The translations under genes were made by a program, and so were the position numbers. Source: Patescibacteria group bacterium (GTDB taxonomy: Bacteria; Patescibacteriota; Microgenomatia; UBA1406; GWC2-37-13). Taken from it: DNA of 64,000 bases. Under the pieces are notes generated by a model, which saw only the letters and a list, made by a program, of their open reading frames with translations, did not search any database and was not told the DNA's origin. Each line of letters starts with the position of its first letter. Position 1 is the first letter of the stretch. Positions 26,896 through 36,031 of the stretch are shown piece after piece. The stretch lies in the NCBI GenBank assembly GCA_025057905.1, contig JANWUX010000001.1, positions 208,155 through 272,154 on the forward strand. The letters run 5' to 3'.

Positions 26896-28059
26896 ATGAA
26901 ATCTCTTGCCGAGCTTAAGATCGCTCTCGTCCACGACCAATTGCTGGAGTTTGGCGGCGCCGAGAGAGTTTTAGTCTCACTAAAAAAAATTTTTCCCCAT
27001 GCCGATATTTTTACCACTTGTTTTAGGATAAATTCTCTAGGATCACACAAAAAATTGTTTAAAAGATGGTCAGTAACTGTTTCTTGGTTTGGCAAACTTC
27101 CTCTTGTCAATCGTTTTTATTCACCTTTTCGTTTTTTAACCCCGCTAATTTGGGAAAGTTTTAATTTTTCTCGATATGATCTGGTTATTTCTTCGTCAGG
27201 TAGCTGGATGTCAAAGGGTATTCTCACTCGAAAACCAACAATTCATATCTGCTACCTTCATCATCCCCCGCGTTATCTGTATGACTACGAAACTGCCATT
27301 GAATGGCAAAGATACTTGCCCGTGAGAATTTATGGAACTATTGTTAATCATTCTCTTCGCCTCTGGGATTTTCAATCAGCTCAAAGGCCGGATTTTTTGA
27401 TTGCTAACTCGGTTGAAACTCAAAAACGAATTGAAAAATTTTATCGCCGAAAGTCAACGGTAATTTATCCACCTGTAGCCATACCTAAAACAATCTATAA
27501 TCAAGAACAAAAGAATTACTTTATAACAATCTCTCGCTTAGCCAAACCAAAACACATCGAGGTACTAATCGAAGCTGCTAATAAAAAGAGATTCTCTCTC
27601 AAAATTATTGGCACTGGGCGTGAAGAGAGGTTTCTAAGATCGATTGCCGGAGAGATGGTAGAGTTCTTGGGAGATTTACCAGATAATCAATTTGAGAAAG
27701 TTATCTCGGGAGCCAAGGCCTTTCTTTTTGCCTCAAAAGATGAAGAGTTTGGAATTGCTTGTCTTGAAGCAATGGGTTATGGAATTCCAGTTATCGCCTA
27801 CAATTCTGGAGGAATTCCTGAGTATCTTGTTGATGGCAAGAATGGCTTCTTATTTGATTATTTGAATTATCAAAGTCTTGTTGACAAAATCAAAAAGTTA
27901 AACCATCTTAGCAAAAAAGAATACCATCAGATGCGCCGACAAGCTAGAAAAACAGCGGAAAGATTTAGCGAAGAAAAATTCAAAAAAAAGATATCTGACT
28001 TTATAACAAAAGCCATTAAAAAGGCAAATTCTTTAGAGAAGATTAATCCCAATCTCTAA
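26896..28059 (+). CDS. family 4 glycosyltransferase
   Basis: The GT-B fold enzyme uses a nucleotide sugar. The start at ATG 26896 (MKSLAELKIALVHDQLLEFGGAERVL) is chosen over the track's 26833, since the first strand begins there; length is 387 residues. The N-terminal domain has the glycine-rich GGAERV loop. The C-terminal GT4 region reads YFITISRLAKPKHIEVLIEA, then FLGDLPDNQFEKVISGAKAFLF, and the EX7E-type motif EEFGIACLEAMGYGIPVIAYNSGGIPE. It resembles mannosyltransferases of lipid-linked glycans. The sugar cannot be told. Confidence 0.9.
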   Translation: MKSLAELKIALVHDQLLEFGGAERVLVSLKKIFPHADIFTTCFRINSLGSHKKLFKRWSVTVSWFGKLPLVNRFYSPFRFLTPLIWESFNFSRYDLVISSSGSWMSKGILTRKPTIHICYLHHPPRYLYDYETAIEWQRYLPVRIYGTIVNHSLRLWDFQSAQRPDFLIANSVETQKRIEKFYRRKSTVIYPPVAIPKTIYNQEQKNYFITISRLAKPKHIEVLIEAANKKRFSLKIIGTGREERFLRSIAGEMVEFLGDLPDNQFEKVISGAKAFLFASKDEEFGIACLEAMGYGIPVIAYNSGGIPEYLVDGKNGFLFDYLNYQSLVDKIKKLNHLSKKEYHQMRRQARKTAERFSEEKFKKKISDFITKAIKKANSLEKINPNL

Positions 28060-28818
28060 TCTAAGACAAGAAACGTACCTAAAGAGAGTTTTCTCGCATT
28101 TCAACTTGAGTGAAAAATCAGTCTCTATAAAAATCAAAAGAGACTTAACCTGCAAAAATTTCTTTTCATTAACGAATTTTATCTTTAATATGTTTTAAGG
28201 ATTATAATTTACAGATATTTTGTTTACAAAAGAATAGAGGTCTGATATTGAATATTCCAATCTCCCTTTTTAAAAGGGAAGAATGATAATTTTGAACCAA
28301 TCCAATTTCTTCTAGAAATCTATTTCCTGTTATTTAAGATTTTTTTATCTAGTCTGCTTTTTGTCTATGGAATATTTATCTCTTTGTTTATTTTTTTATA
28401 ATAAATAAAACCAAACTCAAACCAATCTTTTTGTGTTTTATCTAAAATTCAAATTAAATTTTTTAAAGATGTGCCCTCTCAATAAAGAAATTATTTTAGT
28501 CACTCAATAGCTTACTTTTTTAAGATAGATTAACTGAATCGTAGTATTATTTTAGTTAAATTCTTCAAAAAAAAGACATTTTTTTATTCAGATAATTTTT
28601 TATTTTTTAGTCAGCAAATTTTTATGACAAATAATGAAGAAAAAATTTCCTTTTTGATTTTGTCATCTGTGTTTAGTTGTTAGTTTTATTATTTTAAACC
28701 AACAACTATGAGATTATGATTTTCACTTATCAAATTTTTATTTAGAATCTTTATTCAGAATCCGCTTATTGTATTAAATTTTCTAAAAATAATTAGCAAC
28801 AAAATCACAGAACACTCT
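28060..28818. other. 760-base gene-free AT-rich stretch
   Basis: I see no ORF of note on either strand, no repeat array and no structured RNA that I recognise. A short palindrome CCCTTTTTAAAAGGG lies at about 28264-28278. The sequence is T- and A-rich with frequent stops, unlike the nearby genes. It could hold the promoter of mutM, but no convincing -35/-10 pair stands out. Confidence 0.5.
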
Positions 28819-29682
28819 ATGCCTGAGCTTCCTGAAGTTGAGACTATTAGGCGTTGTCTAAAGAGGAAAATTGTCTCCAAAGTTATTGAAGATATTGAAG
28901 TCTTATCAAAAAAGAACTTTATCGGTGATAAAAGAGAAATCTTTGGTCTAAAAATAACCTCAATTAGTAGATACGGAAAAGTGCTGGTGTTTGGATTAAA
29001 CGATCCTCTGAATTTAAGCTCTGGTCTTAAAAGATATCTCAATTTTCACTTCAAGCTGTCTGGTCAGTTACTTTACGCTGACAATGTCAAAAACGCAACC
29101 TACATAAATAAAATTCCCTTCACTAAGAGCAACAAGATGCCAGCTAACACAACACGAGTGATAATTAAATTTACTGATAAATCAGGACTCTTTTTCAACG
29201 ACTTAAGAAAATTTGGTTGGGTAAGAATCTCAGCCAAACCGCTTTTCCCTAAAGGTGCTGATGTTCTCTCCAAAGAGTTCACTTTTGAGTATTTTAAGAA
29301 AATTACCCACGAATCTAGGAGGCCAATAAAACTTGTTCTTCTTGATCAGGATAAAATTGCTGGTGTTGGCAATATTTACGCCAATGACGCCCTTTTTGTT
29401 TCGGCTATCCACCCTCTCAGACCAGCCAACTCCCTTAACGAAAAAGAGCAAATAGCTCTCTATCAAGCGATTCTTCAGGAGATTAAGAAAGGTGTCAAAC
29501 ACAAAGGCTCGTCGGGAGGTGATGAAGCATTTGTTCTTCCCGATGGTTCAAAAGGTAATCACCAACGCTATTTTCTTGTTTATCAAAGAGAAGGTCAGCC
29601 GTGTTTAAAGTGTCAGGGGAATATAAAGAGAATAAAGCAAAATAACCGAAGTACTTTTTTCTGTCCCCTTTGTCAGAAGTAA
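28819..29682 (+). CDS. mutM: formamidopyrimidine-DNA glycosylase (Fpg/MutM)
   Basis: The base-excision repair enzyme removes 8-oxoguanine and related lesions. The 287-residue product starts MPELPEVETIRR, with the catalytic Pro2 and Glu3 exposed after removal of Met. The helix-two-turn-helix region reads LDQDKIAGVGNIYANDALF near residue 175. The C-terminal zinc finger is present with CLKC and CPLC pairs. All key parts are there. It converges with the MacB-like permease, leaving 6 bases. Confidence 0.96.
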   Translation: MPELPEVETIRRCLKRKIVSKVIEDIEVLSKKNFIGDKREIFGLKITSISRYGKVLVFGLNDPLNLSSGLKRYLNFHFKLSGQLLYADNVKNATYINKIPFTKSNKMPANTTRVIIKFTDKSGLFFNDLRKFGWVRISAKPLFPKGADVLSKEFTFEYFKKITHESRRPIKLVLLDQDKIAGVGNIYANDALFVSAIHPLRPANSLNEKEQIALYQAILQEIKKGVKHKGSSGGDEAFVLPDGSKGNHQRYFLVYQREGQPCLKCQGNIKRIKQNNRSTFFCPLCQK

Positions 29683-29688
29683 ATTTTT

Positions 29689-30918
29689 CTATTGATATCT
29701 AATGGCCTCGATCGGTGACAGATCAGCGGCCTTCTTTGCTGGAAAAACACCAAAAATTATTCCCACAAAAGACGAAACACCAAGAGCCAAGAGCACTGAG
29801 TAAATGTCAATATATGCCGGAATAAATCTTTGAACTAGAAGTGTTAACAAGAATGCTAGCCCTAAACCTATACTTCCGCCAAACAAGGAGAGAAGGGTCG
29901 ATTCGACAATGAATTGGAAAAGGATGTCTTTTTTTCTGGCGCCGATGGCTCTTCTGATTCCAATCTCTCTCGTTTTCTCGGTGACAGTGACAAACATGAT
30001 GTTCATAATACCAATACCACCGACAACCAAAGAGATACTAGCAATTGCGACTAAAACAAAATTTAGAATAGAAAAGATTGAGTTGACAGCTCTTAAAATT
30101 TCCCCTGGCTCAATAAGACTGAACGAATCATCATTATGTCGCTTTAACATTTCCCGGATGATCGAATCTTTTATTTCTTGCAGAGTAAACTTCTCATCAT
30201 CAAATTGAAGAGCAATTCTCGAGAAGTCTTTCTGTGGATTAAAAATATAGCCTGTCGTGTAAGGCGCAAAAAGATAGTTGTCGTAATCAGGCCCACCAAA
30301 CCCGCCGCCACCCTCCGGCTCAATCACGCCAATTACTGTGTAGCTAATTCTGGAGACCGAGAGTCTCTGATTAACAGCCAAATCTGGCTTACCAAATAAT
30401 TTCTCAGCGATTTTAGATCCAAGGACTACAACCTTTGATCTTTTAATCACTTCATTTTGGTCAAAAAAACGGCCAATTTTTATTTTAAAACCATTGATTT
30501 CAAAAAAAGCTTCATTGGAAAAAATGATCGTTCCCTCTTCAGAGCCTTTTGAGCTTTTTACCTGAGTTTGAGCCGAGTAAATTGGAGCCACCTCTTCTAC
30601 CCCTCTTAGTTTTCTGATTCTGGCTAAATCTCGATTGTCAAATTTGACCGACTGAAGAGTCGCGGCTACATTAAAACTGCCACCTTGAATTATCTTTCCG
30701 GGAACAATGAAAAGAGTGTTTTTTCCTAGTTGAGCAAATTGATCATTGATGTATTTCTTAAGACCTAGACCAAGAGCCATCAACATCACCACGGCAAAAA
30801 CACCAATCATAATCCCCAAAGAAGTCAAAAAAGTCTGAGTCTTGTTTTTTTTAAAGTCTTCAATGGCGTTTTTGACGACAAAAAAAAGATAATTCACCTC
30901 ACTTTTGTATCGCGACAA
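29689..30918 (-). CDS. MacB/LolC-type ABC transporter permease
   Basis: The 409-residue product has the MacB layout: one membrane helix near residue 25-50, a large periplasmic-type (here extracellular) domain from about 55 to 270, then three helices. The cytosolic coupling motif TVTEKTREIGIRRAIGARKKDIL is near 305 and FGVFPAKKAADLSPIEAIRYQ closes the protein. A glycine-rich loop (EGGGGFGG) sits in the external domain. With the ATPase and adaptor it forms a mechanotransmission-type exporter. It overlaps the ATPase gene by 25 bases. Confidence 0.92.
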   Translation of the reverse strand: MSRYKSEVNYLFFVVKNAIEDFKKNKTQTFLTSLGIMIGVFAVVMLMALGLGLKKYINDQFAQLGKNTLFIVPGKIIQGGSFNVAATLQSVKFDNRDLARIRKLRGVEEVAPIYSAQTQVKSSKGSEEGTIIFSNEAFFEINGFKIKIGRFFDQNEVIKRSKVVVLGSKIAEKLFGKPDLAVNQRLSVSRISYTVIGVIEPEGGGGFGGPDYDNYLFAPYTTGYIFNPQKDFSRIALQFDDEKFTLQEIKDSIIREMLKRHNDDSFSLIEPGEILRAVNSIFSILNFVLVAIASISLVVGGIGIMNIMFVTVTEKTREIGIRRAIGARKKDILFQFIVESTLLSLFGGSIGLGLAFLLTLLVQRFIPAYIDIYSVLLALGVSSFVGIIFGVFPAKKAADLSPIEAIRYQ

Positions 30919-31580
30919 ATCTTGCCATCTTTAATCTCAATTAATCTCTCGGCAAATGAGGCGACTTGAATATCATGAGTGACCACCAAAACGGTAATTT
31001 TCTCTTCATGATTTAATTTTGCTATTAATTTCATTATCTCTAAACCTGTCTTGCTATCTAAATTACCCGTCGGTTCATCAGCCAGTATCAATTTAGGTTT
31101 CATCATCAAGGCTCGAATTATTGCAACTCTTTGTTGTTGACCACCAGAGATTTTGTTTGGGTAAGCTGTCTCTTTTCCCTCGAGACCAAACTTTTTTAAG
31201 AAGTAAAGAGCCCTTTCTTTTGGATTAAAATCAAGTCTTTTTCTTGAATAAATTGTCGGTAAGATGATGTTTTCTAAAACTGTTAGTTTATTGATCAAGT
31301 TGAACTGTTGGAAAACAAATCCGACAAACTCATTCCTTAATGAAGAAAGATCATCATCATTAAAAGTCTCAATCTCCTTGCCCTCAACTAGAATCTTTCC
31401 TGAGGTTGGCCGATCAAGAAGCCCAACAAGATACATTAAAGTCGATTTGCCGCTTCCTGAAGGACCAATAATTGAAATGAACTCACCTTTTCTTATTTTA
31501 AGAGAGACCTTTTTTAAAACATGGAGAGTGAACTCCTGATCTATATGGTAGATCTTATTAACTCTTTCTAAGATAATCAC
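30894..31580 (-). CDS. MacB/LolD-type ABC transporter ATPase
   Basis: The 228-residue cytosolic ATPase drives the permease next to it. Walker A GPSGSGKST is near residue 38, Q-loop FVFQQFNL near 88, signature ISGGQQQRVAIIRAL near 143 and Walker B LILADEPTGNLD near 165. The H-loop is VVTHD. The gene lies between the adaptor and permease with a 3-base gap to the former and a 25-base overlap with the latter. Confidence 0.94.
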   Translation of the reverse strand: MIILERVNKIYHIDQEFTLHVLKKVSLKIRKGEFISIIGPSGSGKSTLMYLVGLLDRPTSGKILVEGKEIETFNDDDLSSLRNEFVGFVFQQFNLINKLTVLENIILPTIYSRKRLDFNPKERALYFLKKFGLEGKETAYPNKISGGQQQRVAIIRALMMKPKLILADEPTGNLDSKTGLEIMKLIAKLNHEEKITVLVVTHDIQVASFAERLIEIKDGKICRDTKVR

Positions 31581-31583
31581 TTA

Positions 31584-32609
31584 TCAATCAATCCTAACTA
31601 AAATTTGACCTTCTTCACTTCCTTCGACTTCAAACTGACCACTGATTTCTTCCCCTTTTTTTATGTATTTTTTTTCTATTCTACCATCTTTTTTCACAAG
31701 AACAAAATTCCCTTTTGAATCATTACCTATGAATTTTTGAGGAACAGCAATAATGTCCTTTCTTTCTTTGGTAACAAATTCTACATCTCCACTCATACCA
31801 ATTCTCAAAGGGAGTTTTTTTAATTTATCATCAAGATTTATCTTGATTTGATAGACCACGCCTGTCTCCCCTTGTTTCGGGGCAAAACTTATGTAAGTAA
31901 CCTCTCCTTTTCCTTTTTCTTTAGGAAATGAATCCAAGATAATCTCGCCAATCATTTTTTCTCTTATATCTACAACATCAGTTTGATCAGCGATAACTGA
32001 AAAGTAGAGAGATTTTGGGTTTACGATTTCAACAACTGCGCTTGCCGGCGTCACGTAAACCCCTGGTGATGAAATCTGCATTTGTGTGATAATTCCATCA
32101 ATCGGCGCCGAAATAACACTGTTCTCCAAAAGAAGATTTTGATACTCAACATCAAGGATAGCTTGATCGAGATTGTATTGATTTTTCTCGAGAATTCGCT
32201 GAGCTTTTTTTCGAGTTGATTCATCGAGATCGTACTGTCTATTCCAGTTATTTTCTTTTACCTCTTCAAAGTCAAGCCTGGCTATCATATAACCCTTTAG
32301 ATATCGATCCAGTCGATTTTTGAGTTCCCTGGTATCTAGAGAAGCGATTAGCTGATTTTTTTTGACAAAATCTCCCTCCTTGACACCGACCCAACTTAAC
32401 TTTCCGGAAGTTGGAAACTTAAGAGTCACTTTTTCTTCAGCATCTATCTCACCTGATAAAGTCAGAGTTTCTTTAATTGTCTGTTTTTTAACTCGAAAAA
32501 CTTCTTCCGGTGATTCTTGGATATTTTTCCTGACTACCATAAAGAGGGTAAAAAACAAAACTAAAGCAGACAAAAAGAAATACCAGTACCTCTTGATCAA
32601 AAAGATCAT
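31584..32609 (-). CDS. MacA/HlyD-type membrane fusion protein
   Basis: The 341-residue protein has one N-terminal membrane helix (about residues 8-25), then the split lipoyl (biotinyl-like) domain around SGKLSWVGVKEGDFVKKNQLIASLD. A coiled-coil arm of roughly 60 residues follows, then the second lipoyl half VISAPIDGIITQMQISSPGVYV. The beta-barrel region comes last. In a cell without a typical outer membrane it may stabilise the exporter or gather substrate. It heads the ABC cluster and starts one base after the end of a GT-C gene. Confidence 0.9.
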   Translation of the reverse strand: MIFLIKRYWYFFLSALVLFFTLFMVVRKNIQESPEEVFRVKKQTIKETLTLSGEIDAEEKVTLKFPTSGKLSWVGVKEGDFVKKNQLIASLDTRELKNRLDRYLKGYMIARLDFEEVKENNWNRQYDLDESTRKKAQRILEKNQYNLDQAILDVEYQNLLLENSVISAPIDGIITQMQISSPGVYVTPASAVVEIVNPKSLYFSVIADQTDVVDIREKMIGEIILDSFPKEKGKGEVTYISFAPKQGETGVVYQIKINLDDKLKKLPLRIGMSGDVEFVTKERKDIIAVPQKFIGNDSKGNFVLVKKDGRIEKKYIKKGEEISGQFEVEGSEEGQILVRID

Positions 32610-32610
32610 G

Positions 32611-33744
32611 CTAAAGAAATGGCTGCCACTGAGTCAAAGGAATTAAATTATAAGAAGCAAAATTCACCGCGTAGAGAAATATTGCAAGAAGAAGAAAGAG
32701 AAAAACCAATAAAAATTCTCTAGAGGTAAAAAAACCTTCAAAAGCAATTACGGCCATTGGCCAAAGAGGCAGGCTGTAACGAGATATGTCTCGATGTTGA
32801 ACAAATAGGATGGCTAAGAAAAAAATCAAACTGAAGTAAAAAAAACTTCGAAATTTGATTTTTCTTAGAGAGTAGACCACTAGGCCGTAAAGAAAAAAAT
32901 AAAACAAGACATCTTCAAGCCAGGCCGTTCCAACCCAATTTTTTTTGTAATCAAAGACGGCAAATGGATGAACAAGATGGATATTATCACCGGAATTAAA
33001 ATAAGCAAAAAAATCACCTGTTCTTAAGAAATAAAAAACAAAAACCAACAAGAGAGCCAATGGAATAAGACCAATTCCCCACCATTCTCTTTTGATCTCA
33101 ATCTTTTTTTTACTTATCATTCTTTCTAAGAAAACCAATAAATAGACTCCAAAAAGCAAAATACCTGGAGTTTTTGTCATTGTTGACAGACCTCCGAAAA
33201 GGCCGGCAAGAAAGTATCTTTTCTGCTCAAAAAAGTAAAGAGAAACTAGAATCAAAAAAATAAACATCGACTCAGGTGCCCCAACCGAGCGAACAACAAA
33301 AAAACGGGGAAGAAACAAGAAGGTAATCACCAGTAAAAGAGGCTTTGCCGAAAGCTTAAAATTCTTTAGAAGAAAGTAAAGAAAACATGTCAGAGAGATA
33401 GTAAAAATTAAATTAACAATTAACATTGATTTTAGAAAGCTAAACCGACTAAACCAACCACCTATAAGATTAAAGATTTCGCCAATAACTCTTATAAGCA
33501 AAGGATAAAGAGGCAGATGAGCTGGGTAGTATCTTGCCGGGATACCCAACTCACCAAAACCGAAATTAGTGTTAACTTTTTCTATTTCTTGAGGATTATA
33601 AAAAGTTTTTGCCGGAATGGTATAAAGAATTCCGTCAAAATTTCGGTAGATAGTTTCCATACCAACCACAAGCCAAAGAATTAGAGTCGAAGCTAAACAA
33701 ATTACTGATAAAATAAAATACGGTGATTTAAAGAACTTAATCAT
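32611..33744 (-). CDS. GT-C family membrane glycosyltransferase-like protein
   Basis: The 377-residue product has about nine hydrophobic spans. The first external loop is long and carries FDGILYTIPAKTFYN and ARYYPAHLPLYPLLIR, in the place where PMT/ArnT enzymes have catalytic acidic residues. A Pro- and Gly-rich FFVVRSVGAPESMF segment follows the fourth span. The family is a lipid-phosphate-sugar dependent mannosyl-type transferase by layout only. Its start codon overlaps by two bases that of the divergent 33743 gene. It is cotranscribed with the MacAB genes. Confidence 0.65.
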   Translation of the reverse strand: MIKFFKSPYFILSVICLASTLILWLVVGMETIYRNFDGILYTIPAKTFYNPQEIEKVNTNFGFGELGIPARYYPAHLPLYPLLIRVIGEIFNLIGGWFSRFSFLKSMLIVNLIFTISLTCFLYFLLKNFKLSAKPLLLVITFLFLPRFFVVRSVGAPESMFIFLILVSLYFFEQKRYFLAGLFGGLSTMTKTPGILLFGVYLLVFLERMISKKKIEIKREWWGIGLIPLALLLVFVFYFLRTGDFFAYFNSGDNIHLVHPFAVFDYKKNWVGTAWLEDVLFYFFLYGLVVYSLRKIKFRSFFYFSLIFFLAILFVQHRDISRYSLPLWPMAVIAFEGFFTSREFLLVFLFLLLAIFLYAVNFASYNLIPLTQWQPFL

Positions 33745-35251
33745 GATTGATATTCTAGCAAAGACAAAACTCTATATTTCTCGAGTGGTATTTTTTTTTA
33801 GTAAAAAAAAATCAAAATTAGCTCTCTTTTATTTCATTGTCCTAATGAGTATAATCTCTTTTGGCATCTTTCTTCGTTTTTACCGCTTTGAGGAGTTCGT
33901 CACTTTCCTAGGTGACCAAGGTAGAGACGCAATCATCATCAAAAGAATTATCACCGGGGAACATTTTCCAGCCATTGGTCCACCAAGCTCAGTCGGCCAG
34001 GTCTATCTTGGTCCTTTTTATTACTATTTCATTGCTCCTTGGCTTTTGTTTTTTAATTTTAATCCTCTTGGACTTGCCTTTGGTGTCTGCTTTTTTTCTT
34101 CATTGTTTATAATTGTTAATTACTTGATAGTCAAAGAACTCTTTGACCAAAAAACAGCTTTGATTTCTTCAACCTTAGTTGCATTTTCTTTTGTCTTAAT
34201 TGATCTCTCTAGATTTTCCTGGAATCCTAATCTTCTACCCTTATTTAGTCTTATCAATCTTTATTTTTTTATAAAAAGCCTGAAAACTCACCGTTGGTAT
34301 TATTTTGGACTAACTGGCGCTTTTTTATCATTTTGTCTTCAACTTCATTATGTCTTTCTCTTTTCTTTGCCAGGTTTTTTTTTGATCTATCTTTTCTCCT
34401 TCAAAAGAAATCGGGTCAATTTAAAAACCTCTATATTAAACTTCTCGATATTGCTGACAGCTTTTTTTCTTTCTAGTTCCCCTTTGCTCATTTTTGATTT
34501 AAGGCACAATTTTTTGAACACAAAAAATTTCCTTAATCTTATTTCCCAATCAAGATCAGATTTAACTCAAAAAATCAGCAATTTCCTGGAGTCTTTTTTT
34601 GCTCTTAATCAATTTTCTTTTAATTTCGAAATGAATAAATTACTTGCTTATAGTTTAATTTTTTTTCTGAGTTTGTTGACCATAGTTTTTGTGAAAAAGG
34701 AAGACTCCCTAAAGTATTTTTTGGTCACCTTACTGTTCTCTTTAATTTTTATGTCTTTTTTTTCCGGTAAAAAGCACCCTCATTATTTTGCAAGTCTTTA
34801 CCCTTTGTACTTTGTCATCATTGCTAATTTTTTTTCATTTTTTTCTGATTCAAACTTTGGAAAAGCCACTATTTTTGCATTTGTCGCTGGCTTTATTTTT
34901 CTTAACTTTCAGAAATATCCTTACTTCAGATTTCAGGGAGATAATCAGATAAATAAATCAAGAAGAGTGGCTTTTAAGATCAAAGAAAATGTAAAAAGAG
35001 AGAAATTCACGATTACCTCCTTACCAGAGCAATATTCTGATTCAACCTATCGCTACTTTTTAGAGATCTGGGATAAAAAACCAATTGAAAAAAACTCCCT
35101 AGAAAAAGCTGATGAGCTCTTTGTTGTATGTGAAGGAGAGTGCTCAACAATAATTGGCAATCCACAATGGGATATTGCTTATTTTGCTCCAACCAAAATA
35201 ATCGGTCAGTGGGAGATTAACAACACTAAAATATATAAACTGATCAGATGA
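33743..35251 (+). CDS. GT-C glycosyltransferase, 'DQGRD' type
   Basis: The 502-residue polytopic protein has the PMT_2-like pattern. After the first span (IVLMSIISFGIFLRFYRF) comes the loop VTFLGDQGRDAIIIKRI, then GPPSSVGQVYLGPFYYYFIAPW. This D-Q-G-R-D loop replaces the more common D-E of PMT and ArnT enzymes and is shared with two other genes here (37293, 47806). The C-terminal 90 residues form an external mixed domain. It likely moves a sugar from a polyprenyl phosphate carrier outside the cell. It is first gene of the plus-strand glycan island. Confidence 0.75.
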   Translation: MIDILAKTKLYISRVVFFFSKKKSKLALFYFIVLMSIISFGIFLRFYRFEEFVTFLGDQGRDAIIIKRIITGEHFPAIGPPSSVGQVYLGPFYYYFIAPWLLFFNFNPLGLAFGVCFFSSLFIIVNYLIVKELFDQKTALISSTLVAFSFVLIDLSRFSWNPNLLPLFSLINLYFFIKSLKTHRWYYFGLTGAFLSFCLQLHYVFLFSLPGFFLIYLFSFKRNRVNLKTSILNFSILLTAFFLSSSPLLIFDLRHNFLNTKNFLNLISQSRSDLTQKISNFLESFFALNQFSFNFEMNKLLAYSLIFFLSLLTIVFVKKEDSLKYFLVTLLFSLIFMSFFSGKKHPHYFASLYPLYFVIIANFFSFFSDSNFGKATIFAFVAGFIFLNFQKYPYFRFQGDNQINKSRRVAFKIKENVKREKFTITSLPEQYSDSTYRYFLEIWDKKPIEKNSLEKADELFVVCEGECSTIIGNPQWDIAYFAPTKIIGQWEINNTKIYKLIR

Positions 35252-35264
35252 TCGACCCAGTTTT

Positions 35265-36020
35265 ATGGTTATATCCTTAATCATACCTTGCTACAACGAA
35301 GAAGCAAACATTCAAAAGGGTGTTTTAGATAAGGTCGGTAACTACACGAAAGGTGACCCTCGTTTTTTGGAAGTAATAATCGTTGATGATGGCTCAACTG
35401 ATAACTCGAAAAAAATAATCAAAGAAAAGTATCTCTCTCTTTTTCAAAAGTTTCAACTAATTACTAATTCTCATCAGGGAAAAGCTTTTGCAATTATTAC
35501 AGGAATAAAGAAATCAAAAGGCGATTATGTTATGTTCTCGGACATAGATTTGGCAACACCAATTGAAGAAGCAGAAAAATTAGTCAAGGAAGCTAAGAAA
35601 GGATATCCAATTATCATTGGTTCCAGAGATAACAAGAGAGAGGGGGCGCCATTAATAAGAATGATCATGGCAAGAGGATTTATTATCGTAAGAGACTTAC
35701 TCATTGGCTTAAGAGGCATCAAGGATACCCAGTGTGGTTTTAAACTCTTCAAAAAAGATGTTGCCTTACGAATTATTAAAAACCTAAAAGTTTTTCGTCA
35801 CTCAAAAAAAATCACTCAATCTTCAGTCTCAGCTGGTTTTGATCTCGAATTTTTGTACCTTGCTCTGAAGATGAAGTACCGAGTAAAAGAGGTCCCGGTT
35901 ATTTGGCGTCATGTTGAGACAAAAAATGTTGCCTTTCTTAGAGATTCTTTAGAGACTTTAAGAGACATTCTAAAAATAAAGATTTACTCGATCTTGGGGA
36001 AGTACAATTCACTCACATAA
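35265..36020 (+). CDS. polyprenyl-phosphate glycosyltransferase (dolichyl-P-glucose/mannose synthase-like GT2)
   Basis: The 251-residue GT2 has ISLIIPCYNEEANIQKG at the start, VIIVDDGSTDNSKKI near residue 42, MFSDIDLATPIEEAE near 90 (DxD-type), GSRDNKREGA and the FKLFKKDVA signature of DPG/DPM synthases. It has no C-terminal membrane pair. It would load a sugar on undecaprenyl phosphate and so supply the donor for the neighbouring GT-C enzymes. It sits 13 bases after one GT-C gene and 11 before the next. Confidence 0.88.
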   Translation: MVISLIIPCYNEEANIQKGVLDKVGNYTKGDPRFLEVIIVDDGSTDNSKKIIKEKYLSLFQKFQLITNSHQGKAFAIITGIKKSKGDYVMFSDIDLATPIEEAEKLVKEAKKGYPIIIGSRDNKREGAPLIRMIMARGFIIVRDLLIGLRGIKDTQCGFKLFKKDVALRIIKNLKVFRHSKKITQSSVSAGFDLEFLYLALKMKYRVKEVPVIWRHVETKNVAFLRDSLETLRDILKIKIYSILGKYNSLT

Positions 36021-36031
36021 AGAAATAACAA

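Noticed and set aside
28060-28818. Hidden structured RNA in the long gap before mutM
   Set aside because: No signature of RNase P, tmRNA, SRP or 6S RNA; the short palindrome at 28264 has almost no loop.
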